Of a stretch of DNA of 64,000 nt, positions 53,918 through 62,897 are shown piece by piece. The notes under the pieces are model-generated. The model was given only the letters and a program-made list of their open reading frames with translations, was not told the origin of the DNA and did not search any database. This DNA is from Streptomyces sp. WMMC940. Lineage in GTDB: Bacteria; Actinomycetota; Actinomycetes; Streptomycetales; Streptomycetaceae. Position numbers and translations under genes: made by a program. The DNA lies in contig NZ_JAPZBC010000001.1 in assembly GCF_027460265.1 (NCBI RefSeq), positions 6,209,001-6,273,000 of the forward strand. The letters are read 5' to 3'. Numbering within the stretch: the first letter of the stretch is position 1; every line of letters begins with the position of its first letter.

Positions 53918-54619
53918 ATGACCAGTACGGTCCCCGCGTCCCTGGCCCGCACGGCGGGCGGCTCCGCCCTGCAGGCCGTCTTCCTCGACATGGACGGCAC
54001 CCTCGTGGACACCGAGGGCTTCTGGTGGGACGCGGAGCGCGAGGTCTTCGCCGATCTCGGCCACGACCTGGACGAGGCATGGCGTGATGTGGTCGTCGGC
54101 GGTCCCATGACCCGGAGCGCGGGCTACCTCATCGAGGCGACCGGTGCCGACATCACCCTCGCCGAGCTGACCGTGCTGCTCAACGAACGCTTCGAGGCCC
54201 GCATCACCAGCGGTGTTCCGCTGATGCCCGGGGCCGAGCGCCTGCTCACCGAGCTGGCGGCGCACAACGTGCCCACGGCCCTGGTCTCCGCTTCCCACCG
54301 GCGCATCATCGACCGGGTGCTCGCCTCCCTGGGCCGCGACCGCTTCGCGCTGAGCGTGGCGGGGGACGAGGTGCCCCGCACCAAGCCCCACCCCGACCCG
54401 TATCTGCTCGCGGCCCGGGGACTGCGCGCCGATCCCACCCGTTGCGCGGTCATCGAGGACACGGCCACGGGTGTGGCCTCCGCCGAGGCCGCGGGCTGCC
54501 GGGTCGTGGCGGTCCCGTCCGTGGCGCCGATCGCCCCCGCCGACGGGCGCATCGTGGTGGGCTCGCTCGAGGAAGTGGATCTGTCATTCCTGCGCACACT
54601 GATTACCCGGATGAACTGA
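53918..54619 (+). CDS. HAD-family phosphatase
   Basis: A 233-aa beta-phosphoglucomutase-like HAD hydrolase. Motif I FLDMDGTLVDTEGFWW (22-37), motif II VSAS, motif III TKPHPDPYLLAA and motif IV VIEDTATGVASAEAAG are all intact, so it should be active on a sugar- or nucleotide-phosphate. GGAGG lies 7 bases before the ATG, and a TACACT -10-like box ~75 bp upstream. It follows metH on the same strand by ~105 bp. Confidence 0.88.
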   Translation: MTSTVPASLARTAGGSALQAVFLDMDGTLVDTEGFWWDAEREVFADLGHDLDEAWRDVVVGGPMTRSAGYLIEATGADITLAELTVLLNERFEARITSGVPLMPGAERLLTELAAHNVPTALVSASHRRIIDRVLASLGRDRFALSVAGDEVPRTKPHPDPYLLAARGLRADPTRCAVIEDTATGVASAEAAGCRVVAVPSVAPIAPADGRIVVGSLEEVDLSFLRTLITRMN

Positions 54620-55090
54620 TCCATTCACCGAGAGTGCAGAGGAATATCCTCGGAAACCATGGGCGTTTGACCGTGTATTTTCCGTGACCATCCATCGTGC
54701 GTGACGTTCATCACGCGTGATGCTGCATAAAAAGCGCGGCCATGGCAGGCGCAGTCCGATCTGCGGTGATTTGGGTACGCCTATGTGTCCGGATTGATGT
54801 AGTGGTGCACGAATCATTCCGACGCGTGAATATCGACTCCTCGCCATGCCCCCTCATCGAGGGGCAGCCCCCAACTCGGGCCCGGTCAAGCATTCCTGGC
54901 GCAGCCACTAATCTCGTCGCGAGAGCTTCGCCGCACCACCGACGTGCCACGGGGACCACCTCCTTCCCCGTGCCCGCAGGACCGATCGCCCCCGCATCCC
55001 GGCCCGATCGCACCGCCCCGAACGGGCGGCCGCGGCGGAGTATCCCGCAACCGCTGCATCCCAGTGAGGGATCGAGGGAGAAAGTCCAGG
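54620..55090. other. AT-richer leader of the solute-binding genes
   Basis: About 470 bp, with the first ~200 bp clearly AT-richer than its surroundings. It holds the 12-bp palindrome ATCACGCGTGAT at 54710-54721 and a TGACGTTCATCA-type repeat next to it. No supported gene. It is probably the promoter region of the solute-binding gene at 55091. Confidence 0.55.
54710..54721. promoter_or_regulatory. Perfect palindrome in solute-binding gene leader
   Basis: ATCACGCGTGAT is a perfect 12-bp palindrome overlapping a second partial GTGACGTTCATCAC dyad. Position ~370 bp upstream of the coding start; a regulator site is possible. Confidence 0.4.
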
Positions 55091-56692
55091 ATGAACCGCA
55101 AGACTCTGGTGCTGCCGGCCCTGGTGGGCCTGCTCGCCCCCGTACTCGCCGCCTGTGGCACCACGCCCGGGGCGCCGGACGGAGGCAACGCCATTGTCGT
55201 CGGGACCACCGACCAGTTCATCGCCGACAGCGGGACCCCGGCGCCCTTCGACCCCGCCTTCGCCTACGACACCGGCGCCTGGAACGTCCTCCGGCAGACC
55301 GTGCAGACGCTGATGCACGTGCCGCGAGGCGGCGGGCGGCCCGTCCCCGAGGCCGCCTCCCGCTGCGAGTTCACCGACTCCCGGAGCGAGACCTACCGCT
55401 GCGTCCTCCGCGACGGACTCACCTTCGCCGGGGGCCGGCCCGTGACCGCCGAGGACGTCAAGTTCTCCATCGAGCGCGTGCTGGACATCGATTCCGACAA
55501 CGGCACGGCCGCGCTGCTCTCCACCGTCGGCACCGTCGAGGCCAGGAGCGAGAAGGAGATCGTCTTCCATCTGACCGCGCCGGACGCGACCTTCCCGTAC
55601 AAGCTCTCCACGCCGGTCGCCGGCATCCTCAGCCGCGACGCCTACGACGCGGACGGGCTGCGCGAGGGCTTCCAGGTCGACGGCTCCGGCCCGTACACGA
55701 TGGCGGCCGAGACCGACGGCGGCAGGCTCGTCCGGGCCGTCTTCACCAAGAACCCCGACTACAAGGGCGATCTGACGGTCCGCAACGACCAGGTCGAGCT
55801 CCGTTCCTTCGCCGATGCGGGCGCGATGGGGGAGGCCCTGGAGTCCGGCGAGATCGACATGATGGCCCGCTCCATGTCCCCGGAGCAGATCAGGGACCTG
55901 CGGGAACACCCGAAGGACGGTATCGAGCTCACCGAGGTCCCCGGGCTGGAGATCCGCTACCTCGGCTTCGACACCGAGGACCCGTCCGTCAGGGACAAGG
56001 CGGTCCGCCAGGCCATGGCCTCGGTCGTCGACCGCGGAAAGATCGCGAGCAACGTCTACGGCGCCACCGCCGAACCGCTCTACTCGCTGATCCCCACGAG
56101 CATCACCGGTCACACCAACTCGTTCTTCGAACGCTACGGCGAGCCCGACCGCCGCAGAGCGGCCCGCGTCCTGGACGAGGCCGGCATCACCACCCCGGTG
56201 AAGCTCACCCTCCACTACACCACCGACCACTACGGCTCCGGCACGGCGAAGGAGTTCGCCGTGCTGCGCGACCAGCTCAACGCCACGGACCTGTTCGACG
56301 TGACGGTCAAGGGCACGGAGTGGTCCGAGTACCGTCCCGCGCAGAAGCGGGGCGACTACGCCGTCTACGGCCTGGGCTGGTTCCCCGACTTCCCGGACCC
56401 GGACAACTACATCGCCCCGTTCCTGGACGAGGACAACTTCCTCAACACCCCCTATGTGAGCACCGCCGCGCGCAATCAGCTCATCCCGGAGTCCCGCCGC
56501 AAGGCCGACCGCAGTGCCGCCGCCCTCCCCTTCGCCAGGCTCCAGGACATCGTCGCCACCGATGTCCCGGTGCTGCCGCTGTGGCAGGGCAAGCAGTACG
56601 TCGCCGCCCGGTCGGACATCAACGGAGTCGAGTGGACGCTGAACGCCTCCTCCGACCTCCAGTTGTGGGAACTCGAGCGCGGCACCGCCTGA
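55091..56692 (+). CDS. Solute-binding lipoprotein, peptide/nickel type (first of pair)
   Basis: A 533-aa family-5 extracellular solute-binding lipoprotein. Lipobox LAAC at 19-22. YRCVLRDGLTFAGGRPVTAEDVKFSIERVLDID and GSGPYTM are typical of OppA/DppA. The C-terminus LPLWQGKQYVAARSDINGVEWTLN completes the fold. It should bind an oligopeptide or similar solute at the membrane outside. No permease or ATPase genes are next to it. The ATG at 55091 follows a weak AGG site. Confidence 0.87.
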   Translation: MNRKTLVLPALVGLLAPVLAACGTTPGAPDGGNAIVVGTTDQFIADSGTPAPFDPAFAYDTGAWNVLRQTVQTLMHVPRGGGRPVPEAASRCEFTDSRSETYRCVLRDGLTFAGGRPVTAEDVKFSIERVLDIDSDNGTAALLSTVGTVEARSEKEIVFHLTAPDATFPYKLSTPVAGILSRDAYDADGLREGFQVDGSGPYTMAAETDGGRLVRAVFTKNPDYKGDLTVRNDQVELRSFADAGAMGEALESGEIDMMARSMSPEQIRDLREHPKDGIELTEVPGLEIRYLGFDTEDPSVRDKAVRQAMASVVDRGKIASNVYGATAEPLYSLIPTSITGHTNSFFERYGEPDRRRAARVLDEAGITTPVKLTLHYTTDHYGSGTAKEFAVLRDQLNATDLFDVTVKGTEWSEYRPAQKRGDYAVYGLGWFPDFPDPDNYIAPFLDEDNFLNTPYVSTAARNQLIPESRRKADRSAAALPFARLQDIVATDVPVLPLWQGKQYVAARSDINGVEWTLNASSDLQLWELERGTA

Positions 56693-56702
56693 CCCTTCAT
56701 GA

Positions 56703-56724
56703 CCCGGCCGCGAAGGGCGCGGCC
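56703..56724 (+). terminator. Attenuator-like hairpin between solute-binding genes
   Basis: GGCCGCG and CGCGGCC pair around aaggg in the 59-bp gap. It may reduce, not abolish, read-through to the second gene. Confidence 0.45.
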
Positions 56725-56751
56725 GGAAACGAGAGCAAGAGGCAAGGTTCT

Positions 56752-58338
56752 GTGAAGGCACGATTCAAGCGCACGACGGCGCCGCTGGCCGCGGGGCTGT
56801 CCGCCGTACTGCTGGCGGGATGCGGCTCGGAGCACGGCGACGGGTCCGACGGCGACGGCGTCCGCGTCGCCGTCGGCATCTCCGACGACGTCCTCGCCAC
56901 GGACCCCGCGGACGGTTACGACCCCGGCTCCTGGCTGCTGTTCAACAACGTCTTCCAGTCCCTGATGGCCTTCCCGAAGGGCGGCTCCACCCCGCAGCCG
57001 GAGGCCGCGGAGAAGTGCGGTTTCGAGAGCGGCAGCACGGTCTACCGCTGCACGCTGCGCGAGGGTCTCAAGTTCAGCAACGGCAACGACCTGACCTCGA
57101 AGGACGTGAAGTTCTCCTTCGAGCGCGCGCTGAAGATCGCCAGCGACTCCGGTCCCGGCCCGCTGCTCTCGACCATCGACAGCATCGAGACGCCCGACGA
57201 GCGCACGGTCGTCTTCACGCTGAAGGTCCCCGACGCGACCTTCCCGAGCAAGATCGCCTCCGGTGCGGGCTCCATCGTGGACCACCGCGAGTACGAGGCG
57301 GATTCCCTGCGCACGGACGGCAAGGCGGTCGGCTCCGGCCCGTACAGGCTCGAGTCCTTCAGCGACAAGGAGGCCGTCTTCTCGGTCAACCCCGAGTACA
57401 AGGGCAACGCCGAGGTCCGGAACACCGGCGTCACCCTGACGTTCTTCCGGGGCGACCAGAAGGGCCTCGGCTCCGCGCTGAAGCAGGGCGACGTCGACGT
57501 CGCCTACCGAGGCCTCACCGCACAGGACATCGACGGCCTCCAGGCCTCCGTTGAGGCCGGCAAGCAGGGCATCGCGGTCGTCGAGGGCAACAGCGCCGAG
57601 GTCCAGCACCTGGTCTTCAACATGGACCACCCGGTCACCGGCAAGCTCGCCGTGCGCCAGGCCTTCGCCTACCTCGTCGACCGGGACGCCCTCGTCCGCG
57701 ACGTCTACAAGGGCACCGCCGAGCCGCTGCACTCGATCGTCCCGGCCGGCATCGCCGGTCACAACACCGCCTTCTTCGACCGCTACGGCGGCCACCCGCA
57801 GCCGGACAAGGCCCGCAAGGTCCTGCGCGAGGCGGGCATCGACGAGAAGGTGAAGCTCACCCTCTGGTCCACCCCGAGCCGTTACGGCCCGGCCACCGAC
57901 CTGGAGATGGCCGCGATCGCGCAGCAGCTCAACAAGAGCGGTCTGTTCCAGGCGGACGTCAAGTCGGTCGAGTTCGAGAAGTACGAGAAGGACGTCCAGG
58001 CCGGCAAGTACGGCGTCTACGTCAAGGGCTGGGTCCCCGACTACCCGGACGCCGACAACTTCACCCAGCCGTTCTTCGGCGAGGGCAACGTCCTCGGCAA
58101 CAACTACGAGAACAAGCAGATCATCGGCAAGATCATCCCGGAGACCGCGGCCGTGGCGGACCGGTCCTCCACCGGTGACGAGTTCGCCCAGCTGCAGAAC
58201 ATCGTCGCCGAGGAACTGCCGATCCTCCCGCTGTGGCAGGGCAAGCAGTACGCCGTCTACAACGGCAACATCACCGGCCTGGAGTGGACGCTCGACGCCT
58301 CCACGGTCTTCCGTTTCTGGGAGATCAAGAAGGGCTGA
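56752..58338 (+). CDS. Solute-binding lipoprotein, peptide/nickel type (second of pair)
   Basis: A 528-aa paralogue of the preceding gene, with the same length, fold and C-terminal LPLWQGKQYAVYNGNITGLEWTLDAS. Lipobox LAGC (21-24). The YRCTLREGLKFSNGNDLTSKDVKFSFERALKI block matches its neighbour's. GTG start with AAGG upstream. It shares the probable promoter with the first gene. Lack of permease genes means both must serve a transporter encoded elsewhere or act as sensors. Confidence 0.87.
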   Translation: MKARFKRTTAPLAAGLSAVLLAGCGSEHGDGSDGDGVRVAVGISDDVLATDPADGYDPGSWLLFNNVFQSLMAFPKGGSTPQPEAAEKCGFESGSTVYRCTLREGLKFSNGNDLTSKDVKFSFERALKIASDSGPGPLLSTIDSIETPDERTVVFTLKVPDATFPSKIASGAGSIVDHREYEADSLRTDGKAVGSGPYRLESFSDKEAVFSVNPEYKGNAEVRNTGVTLTFFRGDQKGLGSALKQGDVDVAYRGLTAQDIDGLQASVEAGKQGIAVVEGNSAEVQHLVFNMDHPVTGKLAVRQAFAYLVDRDALVRDVYKGTAEPLHSIVPAGIAGHNTAFFDRYGGHPQPDKARKVLREAGIDEKVKLTLWSTPSRYGPATDLEMAAIAQQLNKSGLFQADVKSVEFEKYEKDVQAGKYGVYVKGWVPDYPDADNFTQPFFGEGNVLGNNYENKQIIGKIIPETAAVADRSSTGDEFAQLQNIVAEELPILPLWQGKQYAVYNGNITGLEWTLDASTVFRFWEIKKG

Positions 58339-58372
58339 CACCCGTACGACGGCCGGCTCCGGTCCGGCCGTA

Positions 58373-58414
58373 CGCGGAGGACCCCGGTGGCCATCGGCCC
58401 CGGGGTCCTCCGCG
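58373..58414 (+). terminator. Terminator after solute-binding pair
   Basis: A 15-bp perfect stem (CGCGGAGGACCCCGG and complement) with a 12-nt loop, 34 bp after the stop. Confidence 0.75.
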
Positions 58415-58579
58415 GGTGCGGCGGGGCCGCCGGTCCACGCCGGGCGCGGCCGCCGTGGACCGGCCGCTCGCGGCTCACCACCGGACGCCCGGACTCCCGG
58501 GACGCCGCCCGGCGGCGCCGGGCGCTGCCGGCCCCGTCAGGTCCCGTCGCCCCCCTGGGGCCCCCGCCGCCCGCGCCGG

Positions 58580-59251
58580 TCACTGCGCTCCCGGTCGCAC
58601 CAGCCCGCTCTCGTACGCGTACACCGCCGCCTGGACCCGGTCGCGCAGGCCCAGTTTCGTCAGGACGTGGCCCACGTGCGTCTTGACCGTCGTCTCGCTG
58701 ACGAAGAGGTCCGCCGCGATCTCGGCGTTCGACAGCCCGCGGGCCACCAGCTTCAGGACCTCGACCTCCCGCTCGGTCAGGGTGTGCAGGGTGTTCGGCG
58801 CCGGCTCCTCGCCCGACGGCAGATGCCCCGCGTACTTGTCGAGCAGCCGCCGCGTGATGCTCGGCGCCAGCATCGCCTCGCCGGCCGCGACCACCCGGAT
58901 CGCCTGGACCAGCTCGTTCGCCGGGGCGTCCTTCAGCAGGAAGCCGCTCGCGCCCGCCCGCAGCGCCTCGACGACGTACTCGTCGAGGTCGAACGTGGTC
59001 AGCACCAGTACCTTGGCCGGACCGTCCCGCTCCGGGCCGGTGATCTGGCGGGTCGCCTCGACGCCGTCCATGCGCGGCATCCGGATGTCCATCAGCACCA
59101 CGTCGGGCTGCAGCGCCCGCACCTGGTCCAGGGCCTGCAGGCCGTCCCCGGCCTCACCGACCACGGCGATGTCCTGCTCGGCCTCCAGGATCATCCGGAA
59201 GCCCGTGCGCAGCAGCGGTTGGTCGTCGACGAGTAGGACGCGGATAGCCAC
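58580..59251 (-). CDS. NarL/LuxR-type response regulator (orphan)
   Basis: A 223-aa response regulator. The receiver domain has the acidic pair in LLVDDQ, phospho-Asp in VVLMDIRMPRMDGVEA, and the switch Thr/Lys in VLTTFD and FLLKDA. The LuxR-type HTH is LTEREVEVLKLVARGLSNAEIAADLFVSETTVKTHVGHVLTKLGLRDR. GTG start with GAGGAG upstream. No histidine kinase gene is adjacent. Targets unknown. Confidence 0.9.
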   Translation of the reverse strand: MAIRVLLVDDQPLLRTGFRMILEAEQDIAVVGEAGDGLQALDQVRALQPDVVLMDIRMPRMDGVEATRQITGPERDGPAKVLVLTTFDLDEYVVEALRAGASGFLLKDAPANELVQAIRVVAAGEAMLAPSITRRLLDKYAGHLPSGEEPAPNTLHTLTEREVEVLKLVARGLSNAEIAADLFVSETTVKTHVGHVLTKLGLRDRVQAAVYAYESGLVRPGAQ

Positions 59252-59340
59252 GGAATCTCCTCAGGAATACGGGACCGCCCCATTCTGCCCTGACCGCCGG
59301 AGGCCGGCCCCGGGCGACCCCGCCCGGGGCACCGGGCGCC

Positions 59341-60360
59341 TCAGCCCGCGGGGACCACGGGCAGCGGGTACACCGGCGGAGTCCCGCCGAACTCCGGGCA
59401 CAGGGCCCGGTGGTCGCACCAGCCGCAGAGCTTGGTCGGACGCGGCCGCCAGTCGCCCGTCTCGGTGGCCCGCATGATCGCGTCCCACAGGGCCAGCAGC
59501 TTGCGCTCCACCCGCTCCAGGTCCGCCGGGACCGGGTCGTAGGTGAGAACCTCCCCGCTGCCCAGGTACACCAGCTGCAGTCGCCGCGGCACCACGCCCT
59601 TCAGCCGCCAGACCACCAGGGCGTAGAACTTCATCTGGAACAGCGCGCCCTCGCTGTACTCGGGGAGGGGCGCCTTGCCCGTCTTGTAGTCGACGATCCG
59701 CACCTCGCCCGTGGGCGCCACGTCCACCCGGTCGATCACCCCGCGCAGCCGCAGCCCCGACTCCAGCTCCGTCTCCACGAACAGCTCGCGCTCGGCCGGC
59801 TCCAGCCGTGTCGGGTCCTCCAACGAGAACCAGCGCTCGACCAGCGCCTCCGCCTCGGACATCCAGCGCGCCAGCCGCTCGCCGTCCTCGTCCCGGGCGA
59901 ACAGCTCGCCCAGCTCGGGCCGCGACTCCAGCAGCCTGTCCCACTGACCGGGGACGAGCGCCTTGGCACGCGGCGCCGTGCGCTCCACGGCCGGCGCGTC
60001 GAAGAGCCGCTCCAGGACCGCGTGCACCAGCGTGCCCCTGGTGGCCGCCTCGCTCGGCTTCTCCGGCAGCCGGTCGATCACCCGGAAGCGGTAGAGCAGC
60101 GGGCACTGCATGAAGTCGCTCGCCCGCGAGGGCGACAGCGACATCGGCGGCCGTCCCTCCGGCGGGGAGGCGGGAGGAGCCTCCGGCGGGACCGGATGCC
60201 CGTCGGCAGCGCCGGACTCGTCCGCCGGAAGGGGCTGCGGCGGCACCGCGGCGGCGGACGGAGGACCCTCCACCGCCGGCGCGGGGGCCTCCGCGGCGGG
60301 CGTCGGCCCCGCCACGGGGTGCGGCGGGCCTTCCGGAACGGGCGGCTGACTCGTACTCAT
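59341..60360 (-). CDS. RecB-family exonuclease with Fe-S cluster (PD-(D/E)XK)
   Basis: A 339-aa nuclease. A Pro/Ala-rich leader of ~72 residues precedes the domain starting SLSPSRASDFMQCPLLYRF. Catalytic His113, Asp210 (GVIDRVD), Asp224 and Lys226 (IVDYKTGK) are present. Cys86, 312, 315 and 321 would bind a 4Fe-4S cluster as in AddB and Cas4. ATG at 60360 is 13 nt after a TAGGGT -10 box (leaderless); Met73 is an alternative start. It likely acts in DNA processing. Divergent from the M50 protease gene. Confidence 0.87.
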   Translation of the reverse strand: MSTSQPPVPEGPPHPVAGPTPAAEAPAPAVEGPPSAAAVPPQPLPADESGAADGHPVPPEAPPASPPEGRPPMSLSPSRASDFMQCPLLYRFRVIDRLPEKPSEAATRGTLVHAVLERLFDAPAVERTAPRAKALVPGQWDRLLESRPELGELFARDEDGERLARWMSEAEALVERWFSLEDPTRLEPAERELFVETELESGLRLRGVIDRVDVAPTGEVRIVDYKTGKAPLPEYSEGALFQMKFYALVVWRLKGVVPRRLQLVYLGSGEVLTYDPVPADLERVERKLLALWDAIMRATETGDWRPRPTKLCGWCDHRALCPEFGGTPPVYPLPVVPAG

Positions 60361-60373
60361 GACTCAGACCCTA
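60360..60373 (-). promoter_or_regulatory. Probable leaderless promoter of RecB-like gene
   Basis: On the minus strand TAGGGT begins 13 nt before the ATG, with no ribosome site between. Confidence 0.5.
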
Positions 60374-60467
60374 CGGCCCGCCACCGACAGCGAGCGGCAT
60401 ACCATCGACGTCAGACCCTCTCGCACTGCATGATCGAGCGAGCCACGCCTCGCGACGAAGGGAACCC

Positions 60468-61712
60468 GTGAAGAAGGACGAGGAGAGCGGCGAGCGTACG
60501 CGCGCGCGGTCCGGCACGGGAGAAGCGGACCCCGGCGGCGGACACGAACGCTCCGCGGAGCCCGGCGGCGGCATCCTCATGGGCCGCCCCTTCGGCGTGC
60601 CCGTGTACGTCGCCCCCAGCTGGTTCCTGGTCGCGGCCCTCATCACCTGGGTCTTCGGCGGCCAGCTGGACCGGGTCCTGCCGGAGCTCGGCGGCGCCCG
60701 CTATCTCGTGTCGCTGTTCTTCGCGGTGGCCTTCTACGCGTCCGTGCTGGTCCACGAACTGGCCCACACCGTCGTGGCGCTGCGGTACAAGCTGCCCGTG
60801 CGGCGGATCCAGCTCCAGTTCTTCGGCGGCGTCTCGGAGATCGAGAAGGAGTCGGAGACCCCGGGCCGGGAGTTCGTCCTCGCGTTCGTCGGGCCGTTGC
60901 TGTCGCTCGTCCTCGCCGCGGTCTTCTACGCCGGTATGCAGGCCGTCGAGCCCGGTACGGTCCCCGGCGTGCTGCTGGCGGGGCTGATGATCTCCAACCT
61001 CATCGTGGCCGCCTTCAACCTGCTCCCCGGACTGCCGCTGGACGGCGGCCGGATGCTGCGCGCGGTCGTCTGGAAGATCACGGGCAGGCCGATGAGCGGA
61101 ACCGTCGCCGCCGCGTGGGTCGGCCGTGCCCTCGCCGTCGCCGTACTGATCGGACTGCCCCTCCTCACGCACACCGGCGCCCTCGGCAACCCCACCGAGG
61201 ACATCGGCGGCATGGAGACCGTCACGGACGCCCTGCTCGCCGCCATCCTCGCCGCGATCATCTGGACCGGTGCGGGCAACAGCCTGCGCATGGCCCGTCT
61301 GCGGGAGCACCTGCCCGAACTGCGTGCCCGGGCCCTCACCCGGCGGGCCGTCCCCGTCGGCTCGGAGACCCCGCTGTCCGAGGCGCTGCGGCGCGCCAAC
61401 GAGGCCGGCGCCCGCGCCCTCGTCGTGGTCGACGGGCACGGCGACCCGACCGCCCTCGTCCGCGAGGCCGCGATCGTCGGCGTCCCCGAGCACCGCCGTC
61501 CCTGGGTCGCCGTCGGCGGTCTCGCCCAGGACCTCACGGACGGCATGAAGGTCCCCGCCGAACTCGCCGGCGAGGCACTGCTGGACCGGCTGCGCGCGAA
61601 TCCGGCCACCGAGTACCTGGTGGTGGAGGAGACCGGGGAGATCTACGGAGTGCTCTCCACGGCGGACGTCGAGCGGGCCTTCGTGGCCGCGATGGCCCGC
61701 CCCGGCTCCTGA
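60468..61712 (+). CDS. Site-2 protease (M50) with CBS-like tail
   Basis: A 414-aa intramembrane zinc protease. Zinc ligands are in HELAH and in NLLPGLPLDGGR. About six membrane helices follow a ~35-residue charged N-terminus. The C-terminal ~130 residues look like a CBS pair (VGSETPLSEALRRANEAGARALVVVDGHGDPTALV, TEYLVVEETGEIYGVLSTADV), as in other S2P group III members. GGGA precedes the GTG. Such proteases cut membrane-bound regulators, for example anti-sigma factors; the substrate is unknown. Confidence 0.9.
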   Translation: MKKDEESGERTRARSGTGEADPGGGHERSAEPGGGILMGRPFGVPVYVAPSWFLVAALITWVFGGQLDRVLPELGGARYLVSLFFAVAFYASVLVHELAHTVVALRYKLPVRRIQLQFFGGVSEIEKESETPGREFVLAFVGPLLSLVLAAVFYAGMQAVEPGTVPGVLLAGLMISNLIVAAFNLLPGLPLDGGRMLRAVVWKITGRPMSGTVAAAWVGRALAVAVLIGLPLLTHTGALGNPTEDIGGMETVTDALLAAILAAIIWTGAGNSLRMARLREHLPELRARALTRRAVPVGSETPLSEALRRANEAGARALVVVDGHGDPTALVREAAIVGVPEHRRPWVAVGGLAQDLTDGMKVPAELAGEALLDRLRANPATEYLVVEETGEIYGVLSTADVERAFVAAMARPGS

Positions 61713-61744
61713 ACCACGTGGCACGGGCGGCTTCCCGCACCCCA

Positions 61745-61757
61745 TACACTGGTCACA
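61745..61757 (+). promoter_or_regulatory. Probable leaderless promoter of trmI
   Basis: TACACT begins 12 nt before the ATG at 61757; no ribosome site is present. Confidence 0.5.
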
Positions 61758-62644
61758 TGTCCGAACCGACCGGTGCCGCCCGCCGTCGCGGGCCCTTCAA
61801 GGTCGGGGACCAGGTCCAGCTCACCGACCCCAAGGGACGCCACTACACGTTCACGCTCGAGGCCGGGAAGAACTTCCACACCCACAAGGGTTCCTTCCCG
61901 CACGACGAGCTGATCGGCGCCCCCGAGGGCAGTGTCGTCCGTACCACGGGAAACGTCGCCTACCTCGCGCTGCGCCCCCTGCTCCCCGACTACGTCCTGT
62001 CCATGCCCCGCGGCGCAGCCGTGGTCTACCCCAAGGACGCGGGGCAGATCCTGGCCTTCGCCGACATCTTCTCCGGGGCCCGTGTCGTGGAGGCGGGTGT
62101 CGGCTCCGGCTCGCTGAGCGCCTTCCTGCTGCGCGCCATCGGCGACGAGGGCATGCTGCACTCCTACGAGCGCCGTGAGGACTTCGCGGAGATCGCAAGG
62201 GGCAACGTCGAGCGCTACTTCGGCGGACCCCACCCCGCCTGGACGCTGACCGTCGGTGACCTGCAGGACAACCTCTCGGACGCCGACGTCGACCGCGTCA
62301 TCCTGGACATGCTCGCGCCCTGGGAGTGCCTGGAGGCCGTCTCCAAGGCGCTCGTCCCCGGCGGCATCCTGTGCTGCTACGTGGCGACCACCACGCAGCT
62401 CGCGCGGACCGTGGAGTCCATCCGTGAGATCGGCTGCTACGCCGAGCCGCAGCCGTGGGAGTCCATGATCCGCAACTGGCACGTCGAGGGCCTGGCCGTG
62501 CGGCCGGACCATCGGATGATCGGCCACACCGGCTTCCTGGTCACCGCCCGCCGACTCGCGGACGGCGTGGAGCCGCCGATGCGCCGCCGCAGGCCCGCCA
62601 AGGGCGCCTACGGCGAGGACTACGAGGGCCCGAACAAGGGCTGA
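61757..62644 (+). CDS. trmI: tRNA (adenine58-N1)-methyltransferase
   Basis: A 295-aa SAM-dependent enzyme methylating A58 of the tRNA T-loop. N-terminal small domain (GDQVQLTDPKGRHYTFTL), then VYPKDAGQILAFADIFSGARVVEAGVGSGSLSAFLLRAIG as the SAM site and LDMLAPWECLEAVSKALVPGG as motif IV region. The C-terminus ends MRRRRPAKGAYGEDYEGPNKG. In actinomycetes trmI lies beside the ARC/Mpa ATPase and proteasome genes, consistent with the right edge of this window. Confidence 0.93.
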   Translation: MSEPTGAARRRGPFKVGDQVQLTDPKGRHYTFTLEAGKNFHTHKGSFPHDELIGAPEGSVVRTTGNVAYLALRPLLPDYVLSMPRGAAVVYPKDAGQILAFADIFSGARVVEAGVGSGSLSAFLLRAIGDEGMLHSYERREDFAEIARGNVERYFGGPHPAWTLTVGDLQDNLSDADVDRVILDMLAPWECLEAVSKALVPGGILCCYVATTTQLARTVESIREIGCYAEPQPWESMIRNWHVEGLAVRPDHRMIGHTGFLVTARRLADGVEPPMRRRRPAKGAYGEDYEGPNKG

Positions 62645-62659
62645 GTACCCGTCAGCAGA

Positions 62660-62690
62660 CCGCCCCGCACCCGTACCGCGTGCGGGGCGG
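62660..62690 (+). terminator. Terminator after trmI
   Basis: CCGCCCCGCAC and GTGCGGGGCGG form an 11-bp stem with a 9-nt loop, 16 bp after the stop. Confidence 0.7.
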
Positions 62691-62897
62691 AGGCGTTTGC
62701 ACAACGCGGTGGCCGTACCGTCGAGTTCCGGTCACGTCCGGGGAACTCGGCGGCCGCCTCGTCGCGTTGGGTCGCGCCGGGCGGATTGCACCGGTTCTTC
62801 GCCACGACGGTTTCGCCCCCCGCTGTTCCCGCGCCCTGTGACGTGTGGCACGATGCGGGCACCCCCACCGGAACCGCTGCTCACAGGAGACGCCTCG

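Noticed and set aside
59341..60360. Cas4-like CRISPR adaptation nuclease
   Set aside because: The Fe-S/PD-(D/E)XK layout is shared, but no cas genes or repeats occur and the gene has a conserved chromosomal place next to the M50 protease.
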